Positions 15,560-24,183 of a stretch of DNA of 39,920 bases are shown piece after piece (the stretch's first letter is position 1; every line of letters starts with the position of its first letter). The DNA comes from Candidatus Rariloculus versatilis (GTDB lineage: Bacteria > Pseudomonadota > Gammaproteobacteria > Steroidobacterales > Rariloculaceae). The notes beneath the pieces were generated by a model. The model was given only the letters and a program-made list of their open reading frames with translations. It did no database searches and was not told the DNA's origin. The position numbers and the translations under genes are program-made. The stretch is taken from assembly GCA_028278665.1 (NCBI GenBank), contig JAQAJI010000005.1, positions 1 through 39,920 on the forward strand. The letters run 5' to 3'.

Positions 15560-16618
15560 ATGTCACTCGGCCCCTTGATGATCGGCGTTTCAGGGACGTC
15601 ACTTGAGTCACACGAGCGTGCGTGGCTCGCGTCGCCGCTGATCGGCGGAGTCATCCTGTTTGCGCGCAACTTCGACCGGCCTGAACAACTTCAGCGCCTC
15701 GTGGCGGAGATCCGCGCGATTCGCCATCCGCCGCTGCTCGTCGCCGTCGACCAGGAAGGCGGCCGCGTCCAGCGCTTTGGCGAGCCGTTTTGCCGCCTGC
15801 CGCCGGCGCGCAGCTTCGGCCGCCTGTACGACGAGGATCCGGCGGCGGCAGAGCGCAGCATACGGTCGACCGCATGGCTGCTGGCCGCGGAACTCAGGGC
15901 CGTCGGGGTGGACCTGTGCTTCGCGCCGGTCGTCGATCTCGACCTTGGAATTGCCGACGTCATCGGGGACCGCGCCCTGCACGGTGGAAGCGAAGCGGTG
16001 AGCCGGCTTGCGCTGGGTTTCGACACTGGTCTTGGCGACGCCGGCATGGTGTCGACGGCCAAGCACTTCCCGACTCATGCGGGCGCCGGCAGCGACTCGC
16101 ACACGGCACTCGCCGTCGACCGGCGAAGCCTCGACGAACTCGCCGGCGATCTGCTGCCGTATCGACGCCTGATCGCCGCCGGATTGCGGTCGATCATGAT
16201 CGGCCACGTGATCTTTCCCGAGATCGATCCTGAGCCTGCAAGCCTCTCGCGATGGTGGATTCAAACGCAGCTTCGCGGTGAACTCGGATTTGCCGGAGCG
16301 GTGATCTCCGACGACATGGGCATGGCCGGTGCCGCGGTCGCGGGCGGGCTCGTCGAGCGCGTTCGAAAGTCGCTCGAAGTGGGATGCGATCTCGTTCTGG
16401 TATGCAACGAGCTTGACGAAATACCTGCACTGCTGTCGGAGTTCGCAGGCTACGTCAATCCGGCCGGACAGTTGCGCCTTGCGCGGCTGCGCGGCGGCGG
16501 CACGCGGTCATGGGACGACTTGCGAGCCTCGCTGGACTGGCGTGCGGCCCGGGACGCGCTTGGGGAAATGTCGGCGTGGCAGGGTTTCGACTTCGGGGAG
16601 CGAATCGATGACGCTTGA
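15560..16618 (+). CDS. nagZ: Beta-N-acetylhexosaminidase NagZ
   Basis: A 352-residue glycoside hydrolase family 3 enzyme that removes N-acetylglucosamine from anhydro-muropeptides during cytoplasmic peptidoglycan recycling. The VDQEGGRVQR, VCFAPVVDL-like and SRLALGF blocks fit. The nucleophile is Asp251 in VISDDMGM. The catalytic loop reads KHFPTHAGAGSDSH (168-181); the usual form is KHFPGHG...DSH, so Gly-His-Gly is Thr-His-Ala here, while the catalytic DSH (His181) is kept. The length is typical. Its stop overlaps the hpt start by 11 bp. Confidence 0.92.
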   Translation: MSLGPLMIGVSGTSLESHERAWLASPLIGGVILFARNFDRPEQLQRLVAEIRAIRHPPLLVAVDQEGGRVQRFGEPFCRLPPARSFGRLYDEDPAAAERSIRSTAWLLAAELRAVGVDLCFAPVVDLDLGIADVIGDRALHGGSEAVSRLALGFDTGLGDAGMVSTAKHFPTHAGAGSDSHTALAVDRRSLDELAGDLLPYRRLIAAGLRSIMIGHVIFPEIDPEPASLSRWWIQTQLRGELGFAGAVISDDMGMAGAAVAGGLVERVRKSLEVGCDLVLVCNELDEIPALLSEFAGYVNPAGQLRLARLRGGGTRSWDDLRASLDWRAARDALGEMSAWQGFDFGERIDDA

Positions 16619-17162
16619 CAAGAGCATTGCGCGCGTGCGCCATGAGTCCCGTGAAGTCGTAACGGCCGATGGGATCGACCAAACTCTCGCCGATATGGCG
16701 AAGCGGATCGAAGCGGAGTTGGGCACGGCGGACCCGGTCGTCCTTGTCGTCATGAACGGCGGCGTCTTCACGGCGGTCAGGCTCTGCCAGCATTTCGATT
16801 TTCCCTATGAGTTCAGCTATGTGCATGCGAGCCGCTACGGCAAGAGGCTGACGGGCGGCGCAATCGAGTGGCACGTGAAACCGGACCGGAAGCTCGCCGG
16901 ACGCCACGTACTGGTCGTCGACGATGTGCGCGACCGCGGCGCGACGCTGCGCGACCTCGGCGCCAGACTCAAGAAACTCGGTGCTACGTCGGTATCCATC
17001 GCCGTTCTCGTCGCGAAGGACATCGACGGCGAGCCCGTCCTGCCGCACGCCGACTACGTGGGTATCACGGTCTCCGAAGACGAGTACATCTTCGGCTGCG
17101 GGATGGACTACAAGGGTTACTGGCGTGGCCTGCCGGCGCTTTACGCGGTGCCGGCGCAATGA
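16608..17162 (+). CDS. hpt: Hypoxanthine-guanine phosphoribosyltransferase
   Basis: A 184-residue type I phosphoribosyltransferase that converts hypoxanthine or guanine plus PRPP to IMP or GMP. The PRPP-binding loop is VLVVDDVRDRGATL (101-114), with Asp109 as the likely base. It has the diphosphate loop VVMNGGVFTAVRL and the flexible-loop residues SRYG. The aromatic-containing base pocket near the end (ADYVGITVSEDEYIFGCGMDYKGYWRGLP) fits. The ATG at 16608 lies inside the nagZ end, and its TGA overlaps the next ATG (ATGA). The overlap chain suggests tight co-translation with nagZ and the phosphorylase. Confidence 0.9.
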   Translation: MTLDKSIARVRHESREVVTADGIDQTLADMAKRIEAELGTADPVVLVVMNGGVFTAVRLCQHFDFPYEFSYVHASRYGKRLTGGAIEWHVKPDRKLAGRHVLVVDDVRDRGATLRDLGARLKKLGATSVSIAVLVAKDIDGEPVLPHADYVGITVSEDEYIFGCGMDYKGYWRGLPALYAVPAQ

Positions 17163-17899
17163 GCCCGGATATTGGCCTGATCGTCGGCAGCGGCCTGGCC
17201 GCGCTCGGCCTTGACGTTGTGGGTACCGAAACCGTGCAAACGTCATTCGGCGAACCTTCCAGTCCATTACTGAGCGTGGCGATCGCGGACAAGCGGCTTG
17301 AGTGCATTGCGCGGCACGGTGTTGAACGCTGGATCGCGCCGCACGCGGTCAATTATCGGGCCAACGTCCGGGCGCTGCATGAGGCCGGGGTGGGGCGCGT
17401 GATCGCCATCAACCTCGTCGGAGCGATCTCGCCGGACTTCACTCCCGGCTCGATCGCCATTCCAGATCAACTGATTGACTACACTGCCGGCCGTGAGAGC
17501 AGCTTCGGCGAAGGCCAAGACATCGAAACGCGGCACGTCGACTTCACCTTGCCGTTCGATCCGATCCTGAGCGGGGCGATCGCAGCCGCCGCGGCCGATT
17601 GCGGGTACTCCATCCGGCGCGGGGTCTATGGCGTGGTCCAGGGGCCGCGGCTCGAAACCGCGGCAGAGATCGATCGACTGGAACGCGACGGTTGCACGAT
17701 GGTCGGCATGACGGCGATGCCCGAGGCCGTGCTGGCACGCGAACTCGGAATCGACTATGCGGTGCTGGCCGTGGCTGTCAACTACGCGGCAGGCCGGTCG
17801 CCCGGCGGCGTGCCGATTCACGCAGAGATCGAACAGGCCCTGGCGGACGGCATGCTTCGTGTGGCCGAGGTATTGAAGCGGCTGCTCGCGTCAAGCTGA
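17159..17899 (+). CDS. mtnP: Probable S-methyl-5'-thioinosine phosphorylase
   Basis: A 246-residue member of the MTAP/PNP family. The phosphate and sugar blocks RHGVERWIAPHAVNYRANV, GVVQGPRLET and VGMTAMPEAVLARELG are present. The base-contact stretch reads AVNYAAG with Asn208, where human MTAP has Asp in its TDYD motif; Asn there is associated with 6-oxopurines, as in human PNP. This fits the methylthioinosine phosphorylase known from Pseudomonas. The neighbouring hpt, coupled by ATGA, would use the hypoxanthine released. Substrate choice between methylthioinosine, inosine and methylthioadenosine is inferred, not seen. A small hairpin overlaps the stop codon. Confidence 0.85.
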   Translation: MSPDIGLIVGSGLAALGLDVVGTETVQTSFGEPSSPLLSVAIADKRLECIARHGVERWIAPHAVNYRANVRALHEAGVGRVIAINLVGAISPDFTPGSIAIPDQLIDYTAGRESSFGEGQDIETRHVDFTLPFDPILSGAIAAAAADCGYSIRRGVYGVVQGPRLETAAEIDRLERDGCTMVGMTAMPEAVLARELGIDYAVLAVAVNYAAGRSPGGVPIHAEIEQALADGMLRVAEVLKRLLASS

Positions 17900-17902
17900 C
17901 GC
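17888..17902 (+). terminator. Small stem-loop at the mtnP stop codon (weak terminator candidate)
   Basis: GCGTCA-AGC-TGACGC forms a perfect 6-bp stem with a 3-base loop and includes the mtnP TGA. No T-run follows. It lies in the short gap between the convergent genes mtnP and csiV. A separate 12-bp palindrome (CGCAAGCTTGCG) is at 17938-17949. Confidence 0.25.
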
Positions 17903-17955
17903 ACAATGACTGACGGATGGTTTCCCGCCAATCCGCGCGCAAGCTTGCGAAGCCC

Positions 17956-19239
17956 TCACGCCGCAGGCCTGCCGTCCTGAGTGTCCTCGTCGGTGGCCTC
18001 GGGCGCTTCCGGGGCGCGCGTGACGAGCACGAGCACGCCGAAGGCGGGATGGTCGAAGTAGTTCACATCGCCGTTGCGTGTGCGGCGGTCCTCGACGATG
18101 TAGTAGTGCGGCGCGAGTTCAATCTCGCTGAGTCCGTCCGATCGCGCGACTACGGCTCGCCCCGGGGATACTGACGACGCGACGGACGGCGGCGCCGTGG
18201 CGGGCGACGAGGCCGGCCCCGGGCTGAGCGTATGGCGGTAGTCGAGATCGAGCGTGAGGTGCAGGAAGCGTTGCAGGTGCAGTTGAATCGTCCCGGCGGG
18301 ATTGGACTTGCCGAGACGCGACAGCGGCAGCGGTAGCGAGTCCGCCTCGCCGAGCCCCTCCTGGGACCAGCCGGCATGCAGCAGCGGTCGGTAGCCGCCA
18401 AGCCGCTGGAGTCTCGCATAGGCAGTGCCGAGCCTGAGTTCCCCTGTGCGCAGCACGCGGTAACGGATCGTTCGTTCGGTCGAGGCGCCGTCCGGCACTG
18501 TCCTGTACTCGCGGTCGAGTTCCTCGGCGTAGCGGCGCGGCGGCTGCGGCTCCGGTTCCTCCGGCGCAACAGGGGCATCGTTGAGCGCGTCTGCGTCGGC
18601 CAGTGTGTCCGCGTCGAGTGGGCCGAGTACGAGCGGGCCAACCGCGAACGGGTCCACCGGCGGTTCGGCTGGCGGTTCCGGCAGCTCGAGCAGCGAAGGA
18701 GTGGCGAAGGTCTTTTCCACCATCACCCTGATTTCCGGAAGCGCCGGTGCTTCGGTTTCGCTTACCGGGCTCGCAAGCCCGTCCGGACCGAGCGCCAGCC
18801 GCGGCAAGGCGTCGAGTTCGGGCGGCGGTCTGCGCACCCCGTCGAGCACGAGGCGCGGCCGGTCGGAGGGCGCCTGGCGCGGCTCCGGCAGCGGTCGTCC
18901 GGCCGCGATGACCCTGCCGCCGAACCTCACGACACCGGGTATGGGCTCGGTCTCGGGCTCCGCGTCTTCAGGATACGTCCACACCGCCTCGGGCACGGGC
19001 CGCATCGGGGGCGCCACGAGCGCAAGCGGCGCTTCGATGTGGAGCCGTTGAGCCACGTAGTCGAACAACTCCTCGGTCGGATCGAAATCCGCGTTGGCGA
19101 AGATGATCACTTCCACGTGATATCTGGAGGCTTCGGATGCCTCGCCGCCGCCTTCAGGCACCTCCTGAGGCACGGCCAGACCGGTGAAGCCGAGTCCGAA
19201 CAGTGCCGCGGCGCCGGACAGCAGGATGTGCTGCATCAT
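17956..19239 (-). CDS. csiV: CsiV-family envelope protein
   Basis: A 427-residue exported protein. The frame extends further upstream (to 19395), but the ATG at 19237-19239 gives a proper signal peptide (hydrophobic HILLSGAAALFGLGFTGLAV), then the family opening YHVEVIIFANADFDPTEE. A long Pro/Glu-rich, low-complexity middle (about residues 90-270) precedes a conserved C-terminal part: YRVLRTGELRLGTAYARLQRLGGYRPLLHAGWSQ, LTLDLDYRHTL and LAPHYYIVEDRRTRNGDVNYFDHPAFGVLV. CsiV of Vibrio is a periplasmic peptidoglycan-binding activator of the lipoprotein LpoA-PBP1a pathway; a similar role here is inference. A TATAAT lies only 6 bp before the ATG. Confidence 0.82.
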   Translation of the reverse strand: MMQHILLSGAAALFGLGFTGLAVPQEVPEGGGEASEASRYHVEVIIFANADFDPTEELFDYVAQRLHIEAPLALVAPPMRPVPEAVWTYPEDAEPETEPIPGVVRFGGRVIAAGRPLPEPRQAPSDRPRLVLDGVRRPPPELDALPRLALGPDGLASPVSETEAPALPEIRVMVEKTFATPSLLELPEPPAEPPVDPFAVGPLVLGPLDADTLADADALNDAPVAPEEPEPQPPRRYAEELDREYRTVPDGASTERTIRYRVLRTGELRLGTAYARLQRLGGYRPLLHAGWSQEGLGEADSLPLPLSRLGKSNPAGTIQLHLQRFLHLTLDLDYRHTLSPGPASSPATAPPSVASSVSPGRAVVARSDGLSEIELAPHYYIVEDRRTRNGDVNYFDHPAFGVLVLVTRAPEAPEATDEDTQDGRPAA

Positions 19240-19245
19240 TGCGCG

Positions 19246-19251
19246 ATTATA
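19246..19251 (-). promoter_or_regulatory. -10 element (TATAAT) abutting the csiV start
   Basis: On the minus strand TATAAT is followed by six bases (CGCGCA) and then ATGATG. Transcription starting about 7 bp beyond the box would begin at or next to the csiV ATG, so the mRNA would have almost no leader. No strong -35 is seen. Confidence 0.45.
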
Positions 19252-19334
19252 GCGGCGGCGACGCGGCCAGGCTGCCCGGAGGCGCGTGCGGACACGATGG
19301 CTACCGCTGCGATGGGTTCGGCTCGACACCGCGG

Positions 19335-22300
19335 TCAGGCCGCCTCGGACGCCGACTCCGCTGCGCCCAGATGGGCCAGGATCTCCTCGATGCACTGTAT
19401 GCGCTCCTCATCCTCGGCAAGTTCGCGCGAGAAACGCAGCTTGAACGGGCCGTCGAGCCGAAAGACGCCCGGGTCGTCCTCGACGAGACTGACGAGAGCC
19501 ACGGGCGAGACGTTCGCGCTTTCGCCGAACCTGAGCACGCCGCCCGTGGCGCCGGCCTGGATCCTGACGATGCCCAGCCGTTGGGCGAGCAGCTTGAGCC
19601 GGGCAATCGCAAACAGCGTATTGGTGGCCGGGGGCAGCAAGCCGAACCGGTCGATGAGTTCGACCTTCAGTTCGTCGAGTTCCTCGCCGGAGTCGGCGCT
19701 CGCGATGCGCTTGTAGTGAACGAGCCGCATGTGCACATCGGGCATGTAGTCCTCCGGTATCAGCGCGGAAAGGCCCGTCGCGATATCCGGACCGTGCGTG
19801 AACGGGTCGTCGAGTACCGGTTCGCGCCCCGCGCGAAGGTCCGCTACCGCACGCGACAGCAGTTCGTTGTAGAGCGTGAAGCCGATCGCCTGGATGTCGC
19901 CGCTCTGGCCTTCGCCAAGCAGTTCCCCGGCGCCGCGGATTTCAAGGTCGTGGGTCGCGACCATGAAGCCCGACCCGAGATCCTCGAGCGCCGCGATCGC
20001 TTCGAGGCGTTTGGCCGCATCGGCGGTGAGCGCACGCAGCGGCGGCGCGATGAGATAGGCATAGGCCTGGTGATGCGACCGCCCGACCCGGCCCCTGAGC
20101 TGGTGCAGTTGAGCGAGCCCCAGCCGGTCGGCGCGGTTGATGATGATGGTGTTCGCCGTAGGGATATCGATGCCGCTCTCGATGATCGTGCTGCACACGA
20201 GAATGCGGAATCGCCGGTGGTAGAAGTCCAGCATGACCGATTCGAGTGCGCGTTCGGACAGCTGCCCGTGCGCGACCCGGATGTCCGTCTCCGGCAGCAG
20301 TGCTCGCAGTCTCGTCGCCTGGGCTTCGATGTCCTCGACCCGGTTGTGGACGAAGTAGACCTGGCCGCCGCGCCTGAGCTCGCGCAGCACCGCCTGGCGG
20401 ATTCCCTGGTTGGTCCATTCGCCGACGAATGTCCTGACCGACAGCCGTTCGGCGGGCGGTGTGGCGATGATCGTGAGGTCTCTCAAGCCGCCGAGCGTCA
20501 TGTTGAGCGTGCGCGGGATGGGCGTCGCAGTCAGCGTCAGCATGTCGACCTCCGCTCGCAGCCGCTTGAGCCGTTCCTTGTGCTTGACGCCGAAGCGATG
20601 CTCTTCGTCGACGATCACGAGACCGAGCTTGCGAAAGCCGAGATCCGGCTGCAGCAGGCGATGCGTGCCGATCACGACATCGACCGTACCTTTCATGAGC
20701 CGCTCGAGGACGCTGTGTACCTCCCTTGCGCTGCGAAAGCGTGACAGGAGTTCGACGTTGATCGGCCAGTCGGCAAAGCGGTCGGTGAAGGTCCGGAAGT
20801 GTTGCTGCGCGAGCAGCGTCGTCGGGACGAGCACGGCGACCTGACGGCCTGCAAATGCGGTCACGAAGGCCGCGCGCAGCGCAACCTCGGTCTTGCCGAA
20901 GCCGACATCGCCGCAGACGACCCGGTCCATCGGCTGCTTGCTCGCAAGGTCTCCGATGACCTGCTCGATCGCGGTCAACTGGTCGTCGGTCTCCTCGAAC
21001 GGGAACTCGCGCGCGAAGCGCTCGTAGGACTGTTGCTCGCAACTCAGGCTTTCGCCGGTCCTCGCCGCACGTTGCGCGTAGAGGTTGAGCAATTCCGCCG
21101 CGACGTCCCGGACCTGCCGCTCCGCCTTGCGCCGGGCCCGTGCCCATTGATCGGAGCCCAGCCGATGCAACGGCGCGTCTTCGGGCGACGCGCCGCTGTA
21201 GCGCGTCACGAGGCGCAGGTCGTGCACCGGGACGTAGAGCTTGTCCTCGTCGGCGTATTCCAGCAAGAGGAACTCCGTCGGGACATCGTCGACATCGAGC
21301 GTCGCGAGCCCCCGGTAGCGGCCGATCCCGTAGTCCTCGTGGACGACCGGCGCGCCGACCCTGAGATCCGCAAGCTCGCGGATCAGCGTTTCGGGGTCGC
21401 GGGCCGGGCGCCGCCGGCGACTGCGCTGGCGCGGCCGCTCGATCCCCAGTTGCAAGGCCGTGATGACGCGCAGGCCTCGATCCGGCAGCCGCAGCCCCTG
21501 TTCCAGTTCGCCTGCCGCGATGCAAAGTTCGCCTTCCGACTCCAGGAAGCTCTTCCAGCCCTGTACGGTTTCGGGCCGGTAGCCTCGGCCTGCCACAAGC
21601 TCGCGCAGCACTTCGCGGCGGCCCGGCGAGGAAGCCAGCACCAACGTGCGTTCGCCGCTCTTGCTGCCGTGGAGCCAGCGGGCGATCCGGTCGGGGTCGC
21701 TCGGGATGTCGGAACCCGCCGGGTGCGCGGTGCCCGCGTCGAGCGTCTCGATGTCGGTCGCGCCGCCGCGTTGTGCAAGCAGATCGAGCGCCGGCAGCTC
21801 CCCGGCCTGCCGCGTGAGCAGGTCAGGAGCCCAGAACGCCTGATCGGGGGCGAGGTTGGGGCGTTCAGTGTTGCCGTCGAGTTCGGCGAACCGTTCCTCG
21901 ACGAGCTGCCAGCCCGCATCGAGGCCGTCGAAGGCGCTTTCCATGCGAACCAGCAGGGTATCGCGCGGCAGGTAGTCGAACAGCGAGGCCGTCTCGTCGA
22001 AAAAGAGCGGCAGGTAATACTCGATGCCGGCAGGCAGCAGCCTGTCGGAAATGTCCCGATAGACCGGACATTGCCCCGGGGCGACGGGAAAGCGGTCCCG
22101 AAACCGATGCCTGAAGCCGCGTATGCCGTCGGTGTCGAACGGGAACTCGCGCGCCGGCAGCACGCGCACGGTGTCCGTCGTGCCGACGGTACGCTGGCTG
22201 TGGGGATCGAAGGTGCGCAGGCTCTCGATCTCGTCGTCGAAGAACTCCACGCGCACGGGCGTCTCCACGCCGCTCGGAAAGATGTCGGTGACCGCTCCGC

Positions 22301-22805
22301 GCACGGCGATTTCTCCGGCTTCGGCGACCTGCTCGACGCGCAGGTAGCCGTGCTCCACGAGCCGCGCCGTGAGCGCTTCGCGATCGACCTGTTCGCCCAC
22401 GTTCAGCCGCAGCGATCGGCCCAGAACGTACTGTGGCGGGGGCAGCCGGTTCAGCAACGCTTCGGCGTGCACGATGAGCCTGACGGGGTCGCCGCTCGCG
22501 AGCCGATGCAGGATCGCCAGGCGTTCGGCGATCAGGTCCTGCGGCGCCGAGATGGATTCATAGGGCAGCGTTTCGTAATCGCTGAAGCGCCTGAGCGGCT
22601 GGCCGTCCGTGAAAAACGCGAGGTCCCGTTCGAGTTGCTCTGCGGCGCGTGCGGATCGCGCGACGATACAGACAGGGCCCTCGTGGCGGGTCAGCGCTTC
22701 GGCCGCCGCGAGGCTTGGCGCCGCGCCGAACAGTCGATCCCAGACGACGTGCGGACGGTCCGGCGAAGGCAGCGCGAGGTCGAACAATGGGTCCGCGTGG
22801 TTCAT
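19335..22805 (-). CDS. mfd: Transcription-repair coupling factor Mfd
   Basis: An 1156-residue ATP-dependent translocase that removes stalled RNA polymerase and recruits UvrA to lesions. The UvrB-like N-terminal part (SDYETLPYESISAPQDLIAER) is followed by the RNA-polymerase-interacting domain (VHEDYGIGRYRGL, LLLEYADEDKLYVPV). The RecG-like motor has Walker A GDVGFGKTEVALRA (about residues 631-644), the DEEH box VIVDEEHRFGVKHKERLK (about 728) and RGRVGRSHHQAYAYL. The C-terminal TRCF domain is complete. The length matches E. coli (1148). It is transcribed away from lolC, with csiV 95 bp downstream on the same strand. Confidence 0.97.
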   Translation of the reverse strand: MNHADPLFDLALPSPDRPHVVWDRLFGAAPSLAAAEALTRHEGPVCIVARSARAAEQLERDLAFFTDGQPLRRFSDYETLPYESISAPQDLIAERLAILHRLASGDPVRLIVHAEALLNRLPPPQYVLGRSLRLNVGEQVDREALTARLVEHGYLRVEQVAEAGEIAVRGAVTDIFPSGVETPVRVEFFDDEIESLRTFDPHSQRTVGTTDTVRVLPAREFPFDTDGIRGFRHRFRDRFPVAPGQCPVYRDISDRLLPAGIEYYLPLFFDETASLFDYLPRDTLLVRMESAFDGLDAGWQLVEERFAELDGNTERPNLAPDQAFWAPDLLTRQAGELPALDLLAQRGGATDIETLDAGTAHPAGSDIPSDPDRIARWLHGSKSGERTLVLASSPGRREVLRELVAGRGYRPETVQGWKSFLESEGELCIAAGELEQGLRLPDRGLRVITALQLGIERPRQRSRRRRPARDPETLIRELADLRVGAPVVHEDYGIGRYRGLATLDVDDVPTEFLLLEYADEDKLYVPVHDLRLVTRYSGASPEDAPLHRLGSDQWARARRKAERQVRDVAAELLNLYAQRAARTGESLSCEQQSYERFAREFPFEETDDQLTAIEQVIGDLASKQPMDRVVCGDVGFGKTEVALRAAFVTAFAGRQVAVLVPTTLLAQQHFRTFTDRFADWPINVELLSRFRSAREVHSVLERLMKGTVDVVIGTHRLLQPDLGFRKLGLVIVDEEHRFGVKHKERLKRLRAEVDMLTLTATPIPRTLNMTLGGLRDLTIIATPPAERLSVRTFVGEWTNQGIRQAVLRELRRGGQVYFVHNRVEDIEAQATRLRALLPETDIRVAHGQLSERALESVMLDFYHRRFRILVCSTIIESGIDIPTANTIIINRADRLGLAQLHQLRGRVGRSHHQAYAYLIAPPLRALTADAAKRLEAIAALEDLGSGFMVATHDLEIRGAGELLGEGQSGDIQAIGFTLYNELLSRAVADLRAGREPVLDDPFTHGPDIATGLSALIPEDYMPDVHMRLVHYKRIASADSGEELDELKVELIDRFGLLPPATNTLFAIARLKLLAQRLGIVRIQAGATGGVLRFGESANVSPVALVSLVEDDPGVFRLDGPFKLRFSRELAEDEERIQCIEEILAHLGAAESASEAA

Positions 22806-22834
22806 GCCAGCCCGTGGTACGGCGAAAACGATGA

Positions 22835-22840
22835 ATTATC
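22835..22840 (-). promoter_or_regulatory. Possible -10 element (GATAAT) for mfd
   Basis: On the minus strand GGGATAATTCATCG lies 29 bp before the mfd ATG, in the 133-bp divergent gap with lolC. The -35 position (CGCGCA) is poor. Confidence 0.35.
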
Positions 22841-22924
22841 CCACGCGCGGCGGGCCGTGCGCGCGCACGCGCTCCGCCCGCATGAGCGGCGCGCCGCCGT
22901 TCCCGCCGCAGGGTTCGCGTATGG

Positions 22925-22930
22925 TTTAAT
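22925..22930 (+). promoter_or_regulatory. Possible -10 element (TTTAAT) abutting the lolC start
   Basis: GGTTTAATTCC lies 8 bp before the lolC ATG. As at csiV, initiation from this box would leave a nearly leaderless transcript. No good -35 is seen. Confidence 0.35.
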
Positions 22931-22938
22931 TCCGGCCC

Positions 22939-24180
22939 ATGTTCCAACCGCTGGAGTGCTTTGTCGGCCTGCGCTACCTGCGCTCGCGCCGGCGCCGCGG
23001 CATCGCGTCGTTCATGAGCATGGCGTCGCTGCTCGGCATCGCGCTCGGTGTCGCTGCGCTGATCGTCATCCTGTCGATCATGAACGGCTTCGAGACGGAG
23101 CTTCGCACGCGGCTGTTGAGCATGAGCGGCCATGCCACGGTTGCTGCCCCGCTGGCCGGCGTCGACGACTGGCCGGACCTGAAGCGGCAGCTCGAGGCGG
23201 AGGACGGCGTCGCCGGCGTTGCGCCGTACGTGCTGCTTGAGGGCATGATCGCGGCGGGTCCGAACCTCAGGCCGAGTCTCGTGCGCGGGGTGGATCCGGA
23301 CGAAGAGTCGGCCGTGTCCGACTTTGCGAGAGTCATCGATCCGGCCGCGCTCGGTCAGCTCCAGAACGGCGCCAGACGCATCGTGCTCGGCCGGATACTG
23401 GCCTTCGGCCTCGGTGTCGATGTCGGGGACCGCGTCAATCTCCTCGTGCCGAACTTCGACAATGGACGGCCGGCGCCAAAGCTTGAAGGCTTCGTCGTCG
23501 CCGGCACGTTCGAGGCCGGCATACAGGAGCACGACGCCAATCTCGCGCTCGTGCACCTCGGCGACGCGAGCGAGCTTGCGGACCTCGGGCGGCGGCCGGA
23601 AGGTCTGGCTGTCCGGCTTGACGACCCGATGGCGGCGGCCGGTTTCCAGCAGCGTGTCAGCGATGTGCTGGGCGGGTCTTACCGGTACTCGAACTGGACC
23701 GAAGAGCATCGAAGCTACTTCCGCGCCATACGCATCGAGAAGACGATGATGACGGTCATCATGATGTTCATCGTCGCCGTTGCGGCCTTCAACATCGTCG
23801 CATCGCTCATGATGGTCGTCACGGAGAAGGAGCGGGACATCGCGATCCTGCGCACCTGCGGTCTGGAGCCCGAGCGCGTCGCGCGCATCTTCTTCGTGCA
23901 GGGCGCTGTCATCGGGCTCGTCGGAACCCTGCTCGGAACCGGGCTCGGGATCGGCCTCGCGCTCAATGTCGAGACGATCGTCCCATGGCTCGAGACAACC
24001 CTGAATTTCAGGATCATGCCCGGCGACGTCTATTACGTGACCGAGATCCCGGCGGAGATCCAGGCGCTCGACGTCATTCTCATTCCCGCGCTCGCGCTGT
24101 TCGTCGCGGTGCTCGCAACGGTGTATCCCTCACGCCGCGCGGCCGCCGTTGCCCCGGCGCAGGCGCTGCGCTACGAGTGA
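22939..24180 (+). CDS. lolC: Lipoprotein-releasing ABC transporter permease LolC
   Basis: A 413-residue inner-membrane permease that extracts lipoproteins and passes them to LolA. The beginning FVGLRYLRSRRRRGIASFMSM is followed by a first helix (about 25-48), a large periplasmic domain with LVRGVDPDEESAVSD, and three C-terminal helices in the FtsX/MacB pattern (about 270-295, 315-345, 375-400), with VVTEKERDIAILRTCG between. It ends with the usual PAQALRYE. The paralogue lolE follows 3 bp downstream and the ATPase lolD after that, so the order is C-E-D, not the C-D-E of E. coli. LolC rather than LolE is assigned by position. Confidence 0.9.
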   Translation: MFQPLECFVGLRYLRSRRRRGIASFMSMASLLGIALGVAALIVILSIMNGFETELRTRLLSMSGHATVAAPLAGVDDWPDLKRQLEAEDGVAGVAPYVLLEGMIAAGPNLRPSLVRGVDPDEESAVSDFARVIDPAALGQLQNGARRIVLGRILAFGLGVDVGDRVNLLVPNFDNGRPAPKLEGFVVAGTFEAGIQEHDANLALVHLGDASELADLGRRPEGLAVRLDDPMAAAGFQQRVSDVLGGSYRYSNWTEEHRSYFRAIRIEKTMMTVIMMFIVAVAAFNIVASLMMVVTEKERDIAILRTCGLEPERVARIFFVQGAVIGLVGTLLGTGLGIGLALNVETIVPWLETTLNFRIMPGDVYYVTEIPAEIQALDVILIPALALFVAVLATVYPSRRAAAVAPAQALRYE

Positions 24181-24183
24181 CCC

